64,000 bases of DNA, taken from Schistosoma mansoni (Eukaryota > Platyhelminthes > Trematoda > Strigeidida > Schistosomatidae). Within the stretch, counting starts at the first letter, position 1. The number at the start of each line of letters is the position of its first letter. The stretch is taken from assembly GCF_000237925.1 (NCBI RefSeq), contig NC_031498.1, forward strand, positions 8,246,717 through 8,310,716, written 5' to 3'. Both the position numbers and the translations under genes were made by a program. This document shows positions 27,801 to 39,800 of this stretch, in pieces. The notes under the pieces are model-generated. The model ran no database searches. It saw nothing but the letters and a program-made list of their open reading frames with translations, and had not been told where the DNA came from.

Positions 27801-30800
27801 TCTTAGTCTCCAACTACTGGTAACTAACATTTTATGTATATCAATCAAAAGGCGTACATTTCTATAAACATGGCACATCAACATTAAGTGAAGTGTGGAT
27901 TGGTGTCGATTTCCGGTATTCTAACCTTTAGCCTATCTTTAACTTAAACTCCCATATTTTATTTATTTATTTGAAGACATAAACATTGGTACAAGGGGGC
28001 ACCGAATACATATGCGCCACACAAGTCACTTGATTTGTGTGTCGGCTATGCTACTGTACAGGTTCCCAAACCAAAGCAGGTGGTTTTCTTAAGGGGCCAC
28101 ACACCGAGCCTCTGACCTAAAGGTCTAATCCACAAGTCAGTGGAGCAACGTAAGGAGATGCAGTCTCATGGTAGCCGGTGACTAACAATAGGTCTATACG
28201 CCTTTTTTCCCTCAGGATACTGGAGTCCATGAGCACCATTGATTTGGAATCAGGGTTTTCCAACTCCTCTAAGTGGATCCTCCATCCCTAAACTCAACTG
28301 GTTGGTCAATCAATAACAACCCAGGACCTGACACAAATATGTATCGGTCCAAATCCACATACTCAGACTATCTCAGTAAAAGAAAGTGAGTGTGAATAAT
28401 AGTACTAATGGTAATGGCAAACTAATAATAGAAAGTAGAATTTAATCCCTAAAATAAAGGAATATGTTAATGAAAACAGTAATACATCAAAGCCACTGTC
28501 ATTGACTTTTAGTCACATATTAAACAATTCGACACTTTATTAACAAAACCGTGTTCAACAAATTATCAGAAAATTATAAAACTGAGAATGCAACATCTGA
28601 TTACTTGCCAGAAAATTTCGGTGAAAATTTATAAAGGTAACTAGTAGCAATAGACGAACTATGTGATGAAAAATATGATAATTTAAAAAGCTTACCTTAG
28701 TTACAATGATGGCTACTTTCACAATATCCAAAGGGACATGATGGTGAGATACTAAAGAAACAGGATAGAAATGATATAGATGTAGATGAAATACGCATGT
28801 AAACACTTAAGTTTTAACGGGCACGATCTATTTGACCCGAGCAATTTCTAAAGTCACCAAACCAAAGACAATCTTTTCAGTTGCGTTGTTAGAAGTAAAA
28901 ATAGGTATGTGTTATTAAGAAACTATAGGAATGATAGTAATCATTTCATAGATTATTAGTCAGATGAATTAACAGTAATTTGTTATTATGAACCCAGCTA
29001 CTTTTAAGTCAGTACCTAGAAGTTTCTGAAAACAAAGATGAGACTCGACGACTAATTAGTCATTCATTTAGAACTAATTAAGGTTACATTGTTTACTGCG
29101 TAGGGTTATAAACACAACAAAATTATATTATAGTGTAAAACGCCCCCAAATGCCCTGGTACGGCCGAGAGTGGGGAGAGTCCGCTCTCCCTCTCGAAATG
29201 CTCTCACATGGCCGCGCGTATATAGCCCCTGCCAGGGAAGTCCTACTCACTGCCTTCTCGTGGCGGAGGTGTTGTTCACAAAAGTGAGAGGACGAAAAGC
29301 GAATGTCCGGAGCTTTAACCGGGTTGGTGGATGTGGAGGATCCACCTAGGGGAGTTAGAAAACCCTGATTCCAAACCAATGGTGTACATGGGCTCCAGTA
29401 TCCTGAAGGAACAAATGGCGAATGAATCAGTTATTGGTCACCGGCTACCATGGGACTGCATCTCCTCACGATGCTCCACTGCCTTGTGGGTTAGACCTCT
29501 AGGTCAAAGGCTCGGGGTGTGGCCCCCCAAGAAAACCACCTGCTTCGGTTTGGGCACCCGGGCAGTATCACAGCCCTCTCGCAAATAAATGAAATGGAAC
29601 ATTCAACTGACAATTATATTCTCGTTCATACTAGAAACAAATCAATTTGCATTATTACTATTATTATTGTTATTATTATTATTTACCATATCGCTAATTC
29701 ACCCCCTTTTATCCCCAATTTGTGTAACCTTACTTTTCAACTTATGAAGCAGCTCGCTCTTGGTGGAAAATCTGTCCTATCTAAACGATCTCCAGTCACT
29801 GTCTGGTTGAAAGTGAATGCTTCCACCGATTATGAATACTGAAGCAGTCTTTCTGAAACCACGTACGCCGTTCAAGCTGGCTTCCTTCAACGTTCGCACA
29901 CTAATGCAGATCAGACAACAGATAGGGCTGGCTATGTCTTTGGAAGGTCTTAATGTTGACGTTTGTTGTCTATCCGAGACCCGTATTCAAGACTCTAGTG
30001 AAGTACTACAAATCCGCTCTCCATCTGTCGCCTCGAAAAGCTTTTTTCACGCGCGCTTATCCGGGGACCCTGTGGCATCTTCGTCTGGTCTTGCTGGCGT
30101 TGGTGTCGCACTAAGCGCTAGAGCTGAGGCAGCACTAATCGATTGGATCCCCATTAACAGTCGGTTATGTGCTGTTAGATTAGAAAGTTCCATCAAAGTG
30201 AGAAGAAATCGGCATGAGAATCGGTGTCTTTTCGTCATCTCCGCCTATGTCCCGACAGATTGCAGCCCGGATACAATCAAGGATGAGTTCTACCATCAGT
30301 TAACAGTTCTTCTCCAGAAAGCGCGTTCGACAGATATTGTAGTATTAGCCGGAGACTTGAATGCTCAGGTCGGGCGTCTAGGCACAGAAGAGAGTCGTTT
30401 AGGTGGCTGATGGGGACTTGTTGGTCGCAGGACAGATAACGGGGACCGTTTGCTGCAACTGTGCACAGACCACAACCTGTTTCTCGCCAGCACTAACTTC
30501 CGGCGCAGTCATCGCCGGTGTGCCACCTGGCGTCCTCCCTCTGCATTCCAAGCCTGGACTCAGATTGATCACATTGCGATCAGCTATCGCTGTCGTGGTT
30601 GTGTACAAGACTGCCGCTCCTTTTGGAGTACCTATCTGGAGTCTGATCATGCCCTGGTCTGCACCAATCTCACCTTACTTTTCAGTGGCCGAAGGATTGA
30701 CTGCCATCAACGGATCGATGTTAGTAAACTGGCTGCAACTTCTGTTGCATGTAAGTATCGAGCGGAGTTAGCCTCTAGGCTAGCTACCATCCCACCGAAA

Positions 30801-33800
30801 AGTATAGATGAGCATTGGTTGCATCTTCATGACGCCATGAAAATGGCGAGTAAAGCCGCTTGCGGCTTCGCGAAACGTCCCGCTTACAAGCACTGGGTTT
30901 CTTCTGGCTCCTTACAACTGATGGAAGTCCGTCGGTCTACTCCGGGTGACCGTGAGTATGACCACAAACGAAGGCTGTTGCGTAATGAAATTGGGCAAAG
31001 CTTGTGTAAGGACCGAGAAGCCTGGTGGTCGGAGCGTGCTAATGAGATGGAAGCAGAAGCTGCATCTGGTAACTGCCGGAAGCTCTTCCAACTCATCCGA
31101 GCCACTGGCAGCAAGAAGTCTGGTGTGAGTGAAACAATCTACGAGGATGACGGAATGCTAATCACTAACATCTCTCGACGTCTTGGACGACCGGCGGAAT
31201 TTTTCGAAGGGGAGTTCAACTGGCCTGCTGCTCCGGCAACATCAACCAGTTTGTCCTGCCCCCCATGGCCGGTGACGACTGATCCACCAAACGAGGCGGA
31301 AGTCCGCAAGGAACTCCAACTCTTGAAACGTTACAAATCACCGGGTCCAGATGACTTACCTCCGGCTCTTTCTAAAGATGGTGGTGACTTTCTGACTAAG
31401 GAATTGACTGTGTTGTTTGCAAAGGTTTGGGAGCAAGAAAGTGTTCCAACATCATGGAATGAGTCGATAGTCGTCCCTATCTTTAAAAAGGGTTCACGTT
31501 GTTCCTGTAATAACTATCGGGGGATAAGTCTACTTCCGATTGCGTCCAAACTATTGGCTTCTATCATTCTTCGTTGGTTGTTTAAAACCCGAGAAAGATT
31601 GACTCGCGAGGAGCAGGCTGGTTTTCGTTCTGGTCGAGGATGCATTGATCACATCTTCACCCTCCGCCAAATGTTAGAACACCGTCATACTTATCGCAGG
31701 CCAACAATCGTAGTGTTTCTTGATATCAGGGCTGCCTTAGATTCGTTGGACAGGACTGTTCTCTGGGATTGTCTATTGAAGAAGGGTGTGCCTGAGAAGT
31801 TCATTAACATCTTAAAGGCCCTGTATACGAACACCTCAGGCAGAGTGAGGGCATACAACCACCTTTCTCCCTTGTTCCATTCGAGCAGTGGGGTTAGGCA
31901 GGGTTGCCCGATCTCACCATTCCTTTTCAACTTTGCCATCGATGACTTTCTGGAAACAGCTCTGATGGATGTAAGTAATGGCGGTGTGGATATGTTGCCT
32001 GGAGAACGACTTCTCGACCTTGAGTATGCGGATGATATTGTCTTACTGTGCGATAATGCCCAAGGCATGCAATCCGCACTTAATCAGTTGGCAATCAGTG
32101 TCCGCAGGTACGGCATGTGCTTTGCACCCTCCAAGTGCAAGGTACTCCTACAAGACTGACAGGATTCTCATCCTGTACTCACCCTAGATGGTGAGCAGAT
32201 TGAAGTAGTTGAGAAGTTCGTGTATCTAGGTAGCTATATAAGTGCTGGTGGTGGCGTGAGTGATGAGATCGATGCACGTATAATGAAAACCAGAGCGGCT
32301 TATGCCAATCTGGGCCATCTTTGGCGCCTTCGTGATGTTAGTCTGGCTGTAAAAGGTCGGATCTACAACGCGTCGGTGAGAGCAGTTTTGCTCTATGCTT
32401 GTGAAACCTGGCCTCTCCGAGTTGACGATGTTAGACGACTCTCTGTGTTCGATCATCGTTGTCTCCGAAGGATTGCTGACATTCAGTGGCAACACCATGT
32501 TAGTAATGCAGAGGTTCGGCATCGTGTGTTCGGGCGCAGAGACGATAATTCAATTGGTGTTACCATCTTGAAACACCGACTTCGGTGGCTTGGACATGTT
32601 TTACGAATGTCGTTCCAGAGACTTCCACGTCGTGCATTATTTGCCGACTCTGGGACTGGTTGGAAAAAGCGGAGAGGAGGTCAGTGTATGACATGGTGTC
32701 GTGGCATGAAAGAAAGCTGCAAAGGGCTAGCTTCTGTTGGTCCTTCACGACTCCCTGGCTGGGGTCCGAGAGATGGTGCAACACAGTGGCTAGAGACGTT
32801 ATCAGATATGGCTCAGAATAGAAGCCAGTGGCGATCCTGCTGTAACCTTCTTCTAATTTCTTTATAAAGAGTGGCTATAACTTTCCTAACTGAGAGAGCT
32901 CTTCTGGTCGTACATTTCAGTTTCCCCCATCATTACTCTTCTCTTCTTTTTTTCCTTCCTTTATATATACGCATCTTCTTCCTTCTCCTCTCATTCTCAT
33001 TATTTTGTGTGGCGCATATGTATCCGGTGCCCTTTGTACCAATATATATGTGATTAAATAAATAAATAAAATAAATAGTGTAAAACGGAAGAGCACGGAA
33101 AACGTAGATAGGCGGGAAAGTGTGCACCAACGATCCCACACACGGGACTCGAATCCAGGACCTTCGGTCTCGCACGCGAACGCTTAATATCTAGACTACT
33201 GAGTCGTCATCCCACGTTGTTAATGTCTAACTTCAACCGACCCATGATCTTGAGCAACCATTCATCCATTGTTTGAGGTATATAACTGTTCCTACCCGAC
33301 ACGGATTGGACTCCACTGGTCATGGCTTCTCACTTCCAGGTTTTCAATGGTGGACTAACTTACATGGACTCATGTATCCAACTATAAAAAATTACTACAA
33401 CCTCCACAAATCCCCATTCTGATCATATTATCTATTTATTTAAACACGTAAACATTGGTACAAGGGGGTACCAGATACAAACGCGCCACACAATAACAAT
33501 GACGCCACCATTGATTTGTGAGAGGGTTATGATACTGTCCGGGTTCCCAAACCAAAGCAGGTGGTTTTCTTAAGGGGCCACACACCGAGCCTCTGACCTA
33601 AAGGTCTAATCCACAAGTCAGTGGAGCAACGTAAGGAGATGCAGTCTCATGGTAGCCGGTGACCAACAACAGGTTTATACGTCTTTTTTCCCTCAGGATA
33701 CTGGAGTCCATGTGCACCATTTATTTGGAATCAGGGTTTTCCAACTCTTCTAAGTGGACACTCTGTGTACACCCAAAGCGCTGGACATTCGCTTTTCGTC

Positions 33801-36800
33801 CTCTCGATTTAGTTAACGACACCCCAGTCGTAAGAAGGCAATGAGTAAGACTTCCCTGACAGTGGCTGTATACGCCTAGCCATGTGAGAGCTATTCGAGA
33901 GGGAGAACTGACTCTCCCTAGACTCGGCGGTACCAGGGTATTTGGAGGCAGCACCGATAGAACGGTTTCAGAAAATAATTATCTTATGGTAGTTACTTAA
34001 TATACATGAAGGACAACTGAATCCGGGAGCTATAACTGGCATCCTACAGTTAGGCGAATGACCCAATGGTGGCATAAGCGCTCGACTTTGGACAAATAGG
34101 TATTAATTTTTCATTGCTTCCAACAATAGAACCACCGATCTCTTCACATCTTTTTCAAACGGCCCATAGGCCGCGGTAATCCCCACTTTTCTTAACCTCG
34201 AATTAGAATAATGGAAAATTAAACGAGTGGTCACAAGTACATATTTATTATTCTAATTCCTAGCTCGTGTTTATAAAAGTAAAATACCAGACTAAAACAT
34301 ACCACAATTTACAATCCTTAAAAGGCGTGTACCTCAAACATTTTTGCTGTAAAACTGAGTAAGTGATTTGTGAATTGGTAAAGTACATGAAAACTAACTC
34401 ACTGAAAAATAAGTACCAACGTTTCATTTTTTTCACTTTTTTACACGACAAGATAGACAGCTAGAAACCTGCTCACCTATCTCAATTTAGTTAGGAGCTA
34501 AAAAGTATGATATTGGTGCATGAAGTCAATAACAGTAAATCTACTGGATAACTTGCATGATGTAGCTTGGGGTTTGTCGTAATGACTTAAATCCATGCAT
34601 TAGATTGTCTTTAGTTTTAACACTGTTACACCACTAATATTTCACTTTGTTGAGTATGTTACATTAGAATTTTTCTACTACCTTCGGTATAATAATTCTG
34701 ACACTATTGCCTAGCAGCTTCTTAGTCTTTCCTCTCTGTGCTGACGTAGTGTATTTATTGGGACCGACTAACATCGGACACGACCGTGACTAATGGGGCA
34801 CAAACGTTGTCATGCATGAGGAAATTACTTGCCGAAGACAATGGGGGATAGTCAAGGAATATAGTGGATCGGTTGAAGTTAGACATTAACACCGTCAAAT
34901 GCCGGCTCAATAGTCTAGAGGTTAAGCGTTCGTGCGCGGAACCGAAAGTCCTGAATTCGAGTCCTGTGTGCGGAATTTTGGATGCGCACTGCTGAGGAAT
35001 CCCATACTAGGACAAAATGGCCATTCAGTGCTTTCAGGTTTCCAGTGGTGGTTTAACGTTGATCGGTTCATGATCTCAATTAAAACGTAATAATCTCCAC
35101 AACCCTATACTGATAAATGAGTTGACACTGTTTATTAAAAAATCTCTAATATTACAAGCTTTATGAGATTCCAAGAGGGTATTTAGATACTGTCCATGTC
35201 TCAGGCTGAAGTCAAAAGTTCGACATTTAGACGAAGTGTGAGACCATCAACAACGCCCCTAAATGCCCTGGTACGGCCGAGAGTGGGGAGAGTCCGCTCT
35301 CCCTTTTGAAATGCTCTCATATGGCCACACGAATATATAGCCTCTGCCAGGGAAGTCATACTCACTGCCTTCTCGTGGCGGAGGTGTTGTTCACAAAAGT
35401 GAGAGGACGAAAAGCGAATGTCCGGAGCTTTAACCGGGTTGGTGGATGTGGAGGATCCACCTAGGGGAGTTAGAAAACCCTGATTCCAAACCAATGGTGC
35501 ACATTGGCTCCAGTATCCTGAAGGAACGAATGGCATATGAACCAACTGTTGGTCATCGGCTACCATGGGACTGCATCTCCTTACGATGCCCCACTGCCTT
35601 GTGGACTAGACCTTTAGGTCAAAGGCTCCGGGTGTGGCCCCCTAAGAAAATCACCTGCTTCAGTCTGGGCACCTGGGCAGTATCACAGCCCTCACACAAA
35701 TCGGATGAGATTTGTGAGGCGCATATTTATCTGGTGCTTCCTTGTACCAATATTTATGTGTTTAAATAAATAAATAATAAACCATCAACAACAGACTATC
35801 GTTCAATAAGATACAAAAACTCACTCATTTCAAGGAGATGTGAAGAGGTAGAAACCGGCATACACACAGTGGAATGACCATAAAGGCTAGTATTTTAAAA
35901 AGCATATTAATCAAATTGATTCTTTTGTGATAATAGCAAGAGGATTCGGGTCCTTTCTTACAAACTATAACGATCAGTAATCAAGACCAATTATATAGGA
36001 TTACACCTAGCTTCCCAACTCTAGCTAGTATTTCAGTCAACTAAGTTGATAAAATTGGACCACCACATCCTGGGCTAGTCCATTATATCTTACTACTCTA
36101 CCTCATTTTAGACTAAATATTCTCTTCCGGATCTTACCAAGAGTGGATAGGATTGTGTCAATTTCTCATTCAGATTGTTTGGGGATAATGGGTAACTGAG
36201 GGAGTAGACGGAAGCCAGTTAGCGTGTTTCTGTTCACCAATCGGATTTCCTGGACTGAGAGTGAGCAACTATTCATTTTTCTTTAAAGTCTTACTAACAG
36301 CTACCTAGTTTCATTGATAAGCTGGAAAAATTGTCCAGTGTTACCTATCATCGCTATCTCTTTCATTTCATTTCCTTCCGTCCTTCACTTTTCCTCACAA
36401 TCGTTCTGCAAACTTTTTTTTTACGCCTAACTTGTTGTCGCTCTTCGTCGTTCCCTAAACATTACAGGATGAGTTTAGGACATCTATCAACTTAACTGAT
36501 TCAAGTTGTTGGTAGATGTCGCTGTTATACAGCTTTTGTTGCCCACAAGTGCTCATGATCATTAGGTAGACTTCTAGTCAGTTTGGTTAGGTTTTTTTCA
36601 CTCTTTATCCTTCTTCAAACGTGTCAGGATAACTTTCCACGAATCCATTTACTAGAGGTTATTGAAATACAGTGATCTTTCTAAACCTTTTAGTTCAAAT
36701 TGTTCAAAGACGTCACTGTTTTTACAAAAGACTGGGAATCTTACCAAGCTACTCCAGAATAAAAATTCCTTACATGGTATACTAAGTACTTGGATGGTTC

Positions 36801-39800
36801 TGTCCTAAACAGAACCTTGACCTTTGAACTGAACTCGAGAAGGTTTATTGTTGGATTTTTCTGCGACCAGTATAGTGTAATATGAGTCTAGACATATACC
36901 ATAAGAGTGAATCTTCAGTCAAATTCATTCAACGATAACCGACAATTGCTTTAAATATTACTTTGTAATTTCTCAGATTCGACTTGATATATTTGAAACG
37001 GTAAGATGTTCTTTCGGACAGCTTAATTTCTCTATTATGTGATCATTTGTTAAGACTTCATAATGACATTCCTGTGATAGTTAACACTAGGGAAAAATTA
37101 AGATTTTTATATTAGCCGTATGCTAATGAAACTACTCAGACCAATAATAACAAATACAGTAAAACGGTATGCCCACTATCACAAATACACCCATGTTCCA
37201 AAAAAGTAAAAAGTACATATACTCACTTTCATTCCTTCTTAATAAAACAGATGTAAAATTTGAGAGATCATTAGTAAGCGAACCGATATGGATCCATAGT
37301 TTGTATAAACCGGTTGCTTTTGTGGGGAACAAAGATACAGGATGAAAACTCCATGAAGATTTAAGGTTTTGCTTTTTGTAGAGAGTTGATAATCTTTTCA
37401 AAGATCTAAGGAACTTTCCCGTCGAGCGCTTGAGAGATTTTGATTTGCGCCTGCGTCGGTTGTTACGAATTTTCTGCAAAATAAAACATACTTTGGAAAT
37501 CGATAAGAATGAATGAGACAACTTCATGAACTCGTTGGGGAAAAGTATTGAATTTTAAACTGGTCTAATATACCGATAAGAAAGGTACAAAATGACATTC
37601 GGATAAAGAGTTTGACAGTGAACTAAAAATTTTTATTTATTTGTAACGTTTATTCACTAGCTGAAAAATATAGTACGAACAACTGTCCTCCCCCCAATAT
37701 TTTACAGTTTGTGTGAAACTACATGGAAAACTTTAGAACTCCCAAGTATGTATATGTATGCATATATGTTACCGAAAGGATACTAATATGAGTTCTTGAG
37801 TTCTCATCAACTCCCAAAAGCTTCATATCTTATTGAAATTTGAAACCAGGTTACAGCAGTGACTTAAACGACAAGGGAATTAATAGATACCAATGTGTAA
37901 GGAGTGAAGCCCAATGAAAAAAATGCACCTATCTGCTGGAAAATTCAGGAGGACTGGTTTGAAGTCGGACGAACGCAGAAACCATTGGATCTATATTTTT
38001 ACAGCAGACTCGGTTTTCAAACAGCACATTATATTACCGGTGTCTCAAATAAATGAGGAAAACTGTTATACCAACTAGTTATACTGAACCAACTTGATGA
38101 GTAAATAAGTCAGTGTTCACTTTATCTCGAACAGATAACGTATCAACTCAAGCAAACAAATTACGTCATTTCTTGTTTAGCCATCACGTTATACACATTT
38201 ACAAACTTTCTGCCTACATAAAACAAAATATTAAACCATGTTCTTAATAGATAAGGTGAAAACAGTTTACGAACAAAGTTTTCTTGGTGACGAGATGATT
38301 TGTGCCGTAATTCTGACAAGTAGTAAAATAAATAGTTTGGTGATTAGCTCATACAAAAAGAAACCAACAGAACCACGTGATAGGTTAACTGATAACTATA
38401 GTTGCAGATTAAAAATCCCTCTATTCTAAGTGCACCAAACTGTGGCATTAATTCAGCATCTACAAACTAAAAATGGACTATAGTTAGCAAGCGAGCTTCT
38501 CAACACGTCCCAAAGCCGTGGATTACAGACGGACGAAGAAAGCACTGCCTGTAAAAACCACATTCAAAAATTAACATTGAAATTCGAGTTGCTTAAATAT
38601 TTAGTCCATTTCCTAAGATATACGAAACCAAAATATGAGTACTAACAAAGCACTAATAAAGAAACACTCAGAAATTTAAATGACAAAACAGGTTAACTAA
38701 CTGCTAACAAACTTACATTATACATATTTTTGTAGGTAAATAGACGCTTCGAAGGCAAACTCAAAGTATGAGACATATTAGCTACGGACGACTGAAGAAC
38801 TGGATTTCTTGCTTTATTTACTACACATAAAATTAAAAGATTAAAACGTAACTAAATAAGATTAATTAATTCACCAAGTACTCGAGCATGAATCACTCTC
38901 AAAGTGTGAAAACTAACGATACCATCCGACTTCCTGAAACGAAGTGGACAGAACGGAGTTAGAACCTTGGACCTGGTGACTGAAAGTCAAACGACTTGAC
39001 TATTAAGCCACCGCTCTACACAACACAGGCATATGATATAGAAGTCGTAGCACCCAATGGCAAACTGAAGCATATAAAAAGGCAGTGATAAATGGGAATA
39101 AGTTTTCTAAAAGGCTACACATACAAGCAACATAGGATACAACCTTTTGTAATAGTTCAAATGCTAGTGAAAGCAAATACGAAACCATGTAAGACCAAGG
39201 AGTAAACCACTTAAAACACTATCAGTACACGAAAACAATGGTTTACAACATTGATCAACATTCAATCAACTTTGTTTACCGAAAGTTTCCAACGACCTGA
39301 TAGCTTAAATGAACATCTCATTGTACAAATGAAAGTCAAGAATCAAGGCCAATGTATAATGATCGATTTTTAGTGGCAGCACATAATGGCAACATGAAGC
39401 ACAAACACAACGGTGATCAGGTTGACTGTTGATGTGATAATATATATTGACTTATTTACCAGATAAAGGTTTATGGAATTAGTCCCTTCGATAAAGTTGG
39501 ATAGTGTAATAAGAAGGCGAAGATTCAGAAACAAACTGAAAGGTCATGGTGTAGTGAGACCTACTATAGCTTTGGCAGAAAAAAAGCCTGTCTACATCAC
39601 CTTACCGTTCAGAGTTCATCCAAATAGTCTTTTCTTGAAACAAAGGCTTAAATCAGTTATGAACAAGACATATTACGCAGCAAAGGTCCTTATCAAAGAA
39701 AAAACAAGGTCAATGCTTCATCGAAAATCTAAAATACATGATGACTACGTCACGTACCGTTGTGTTTATCAAATTAAATGTGCATGTGGCTTCCTGGTGC

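Noticed and set aside
29142-29240. HDV-like ribozyme at the LINE 5' end
   Set aside because: The nested stems are real, but I could not form the required double pseudoknot with a catalytic C, so only a structured 5' end is claimed.
30399-30771. Other-frame ORFs within the LINE (e.g. 30403-30771, 31691-32068)
   Set aside because: Shadows of the EN-RT frame.
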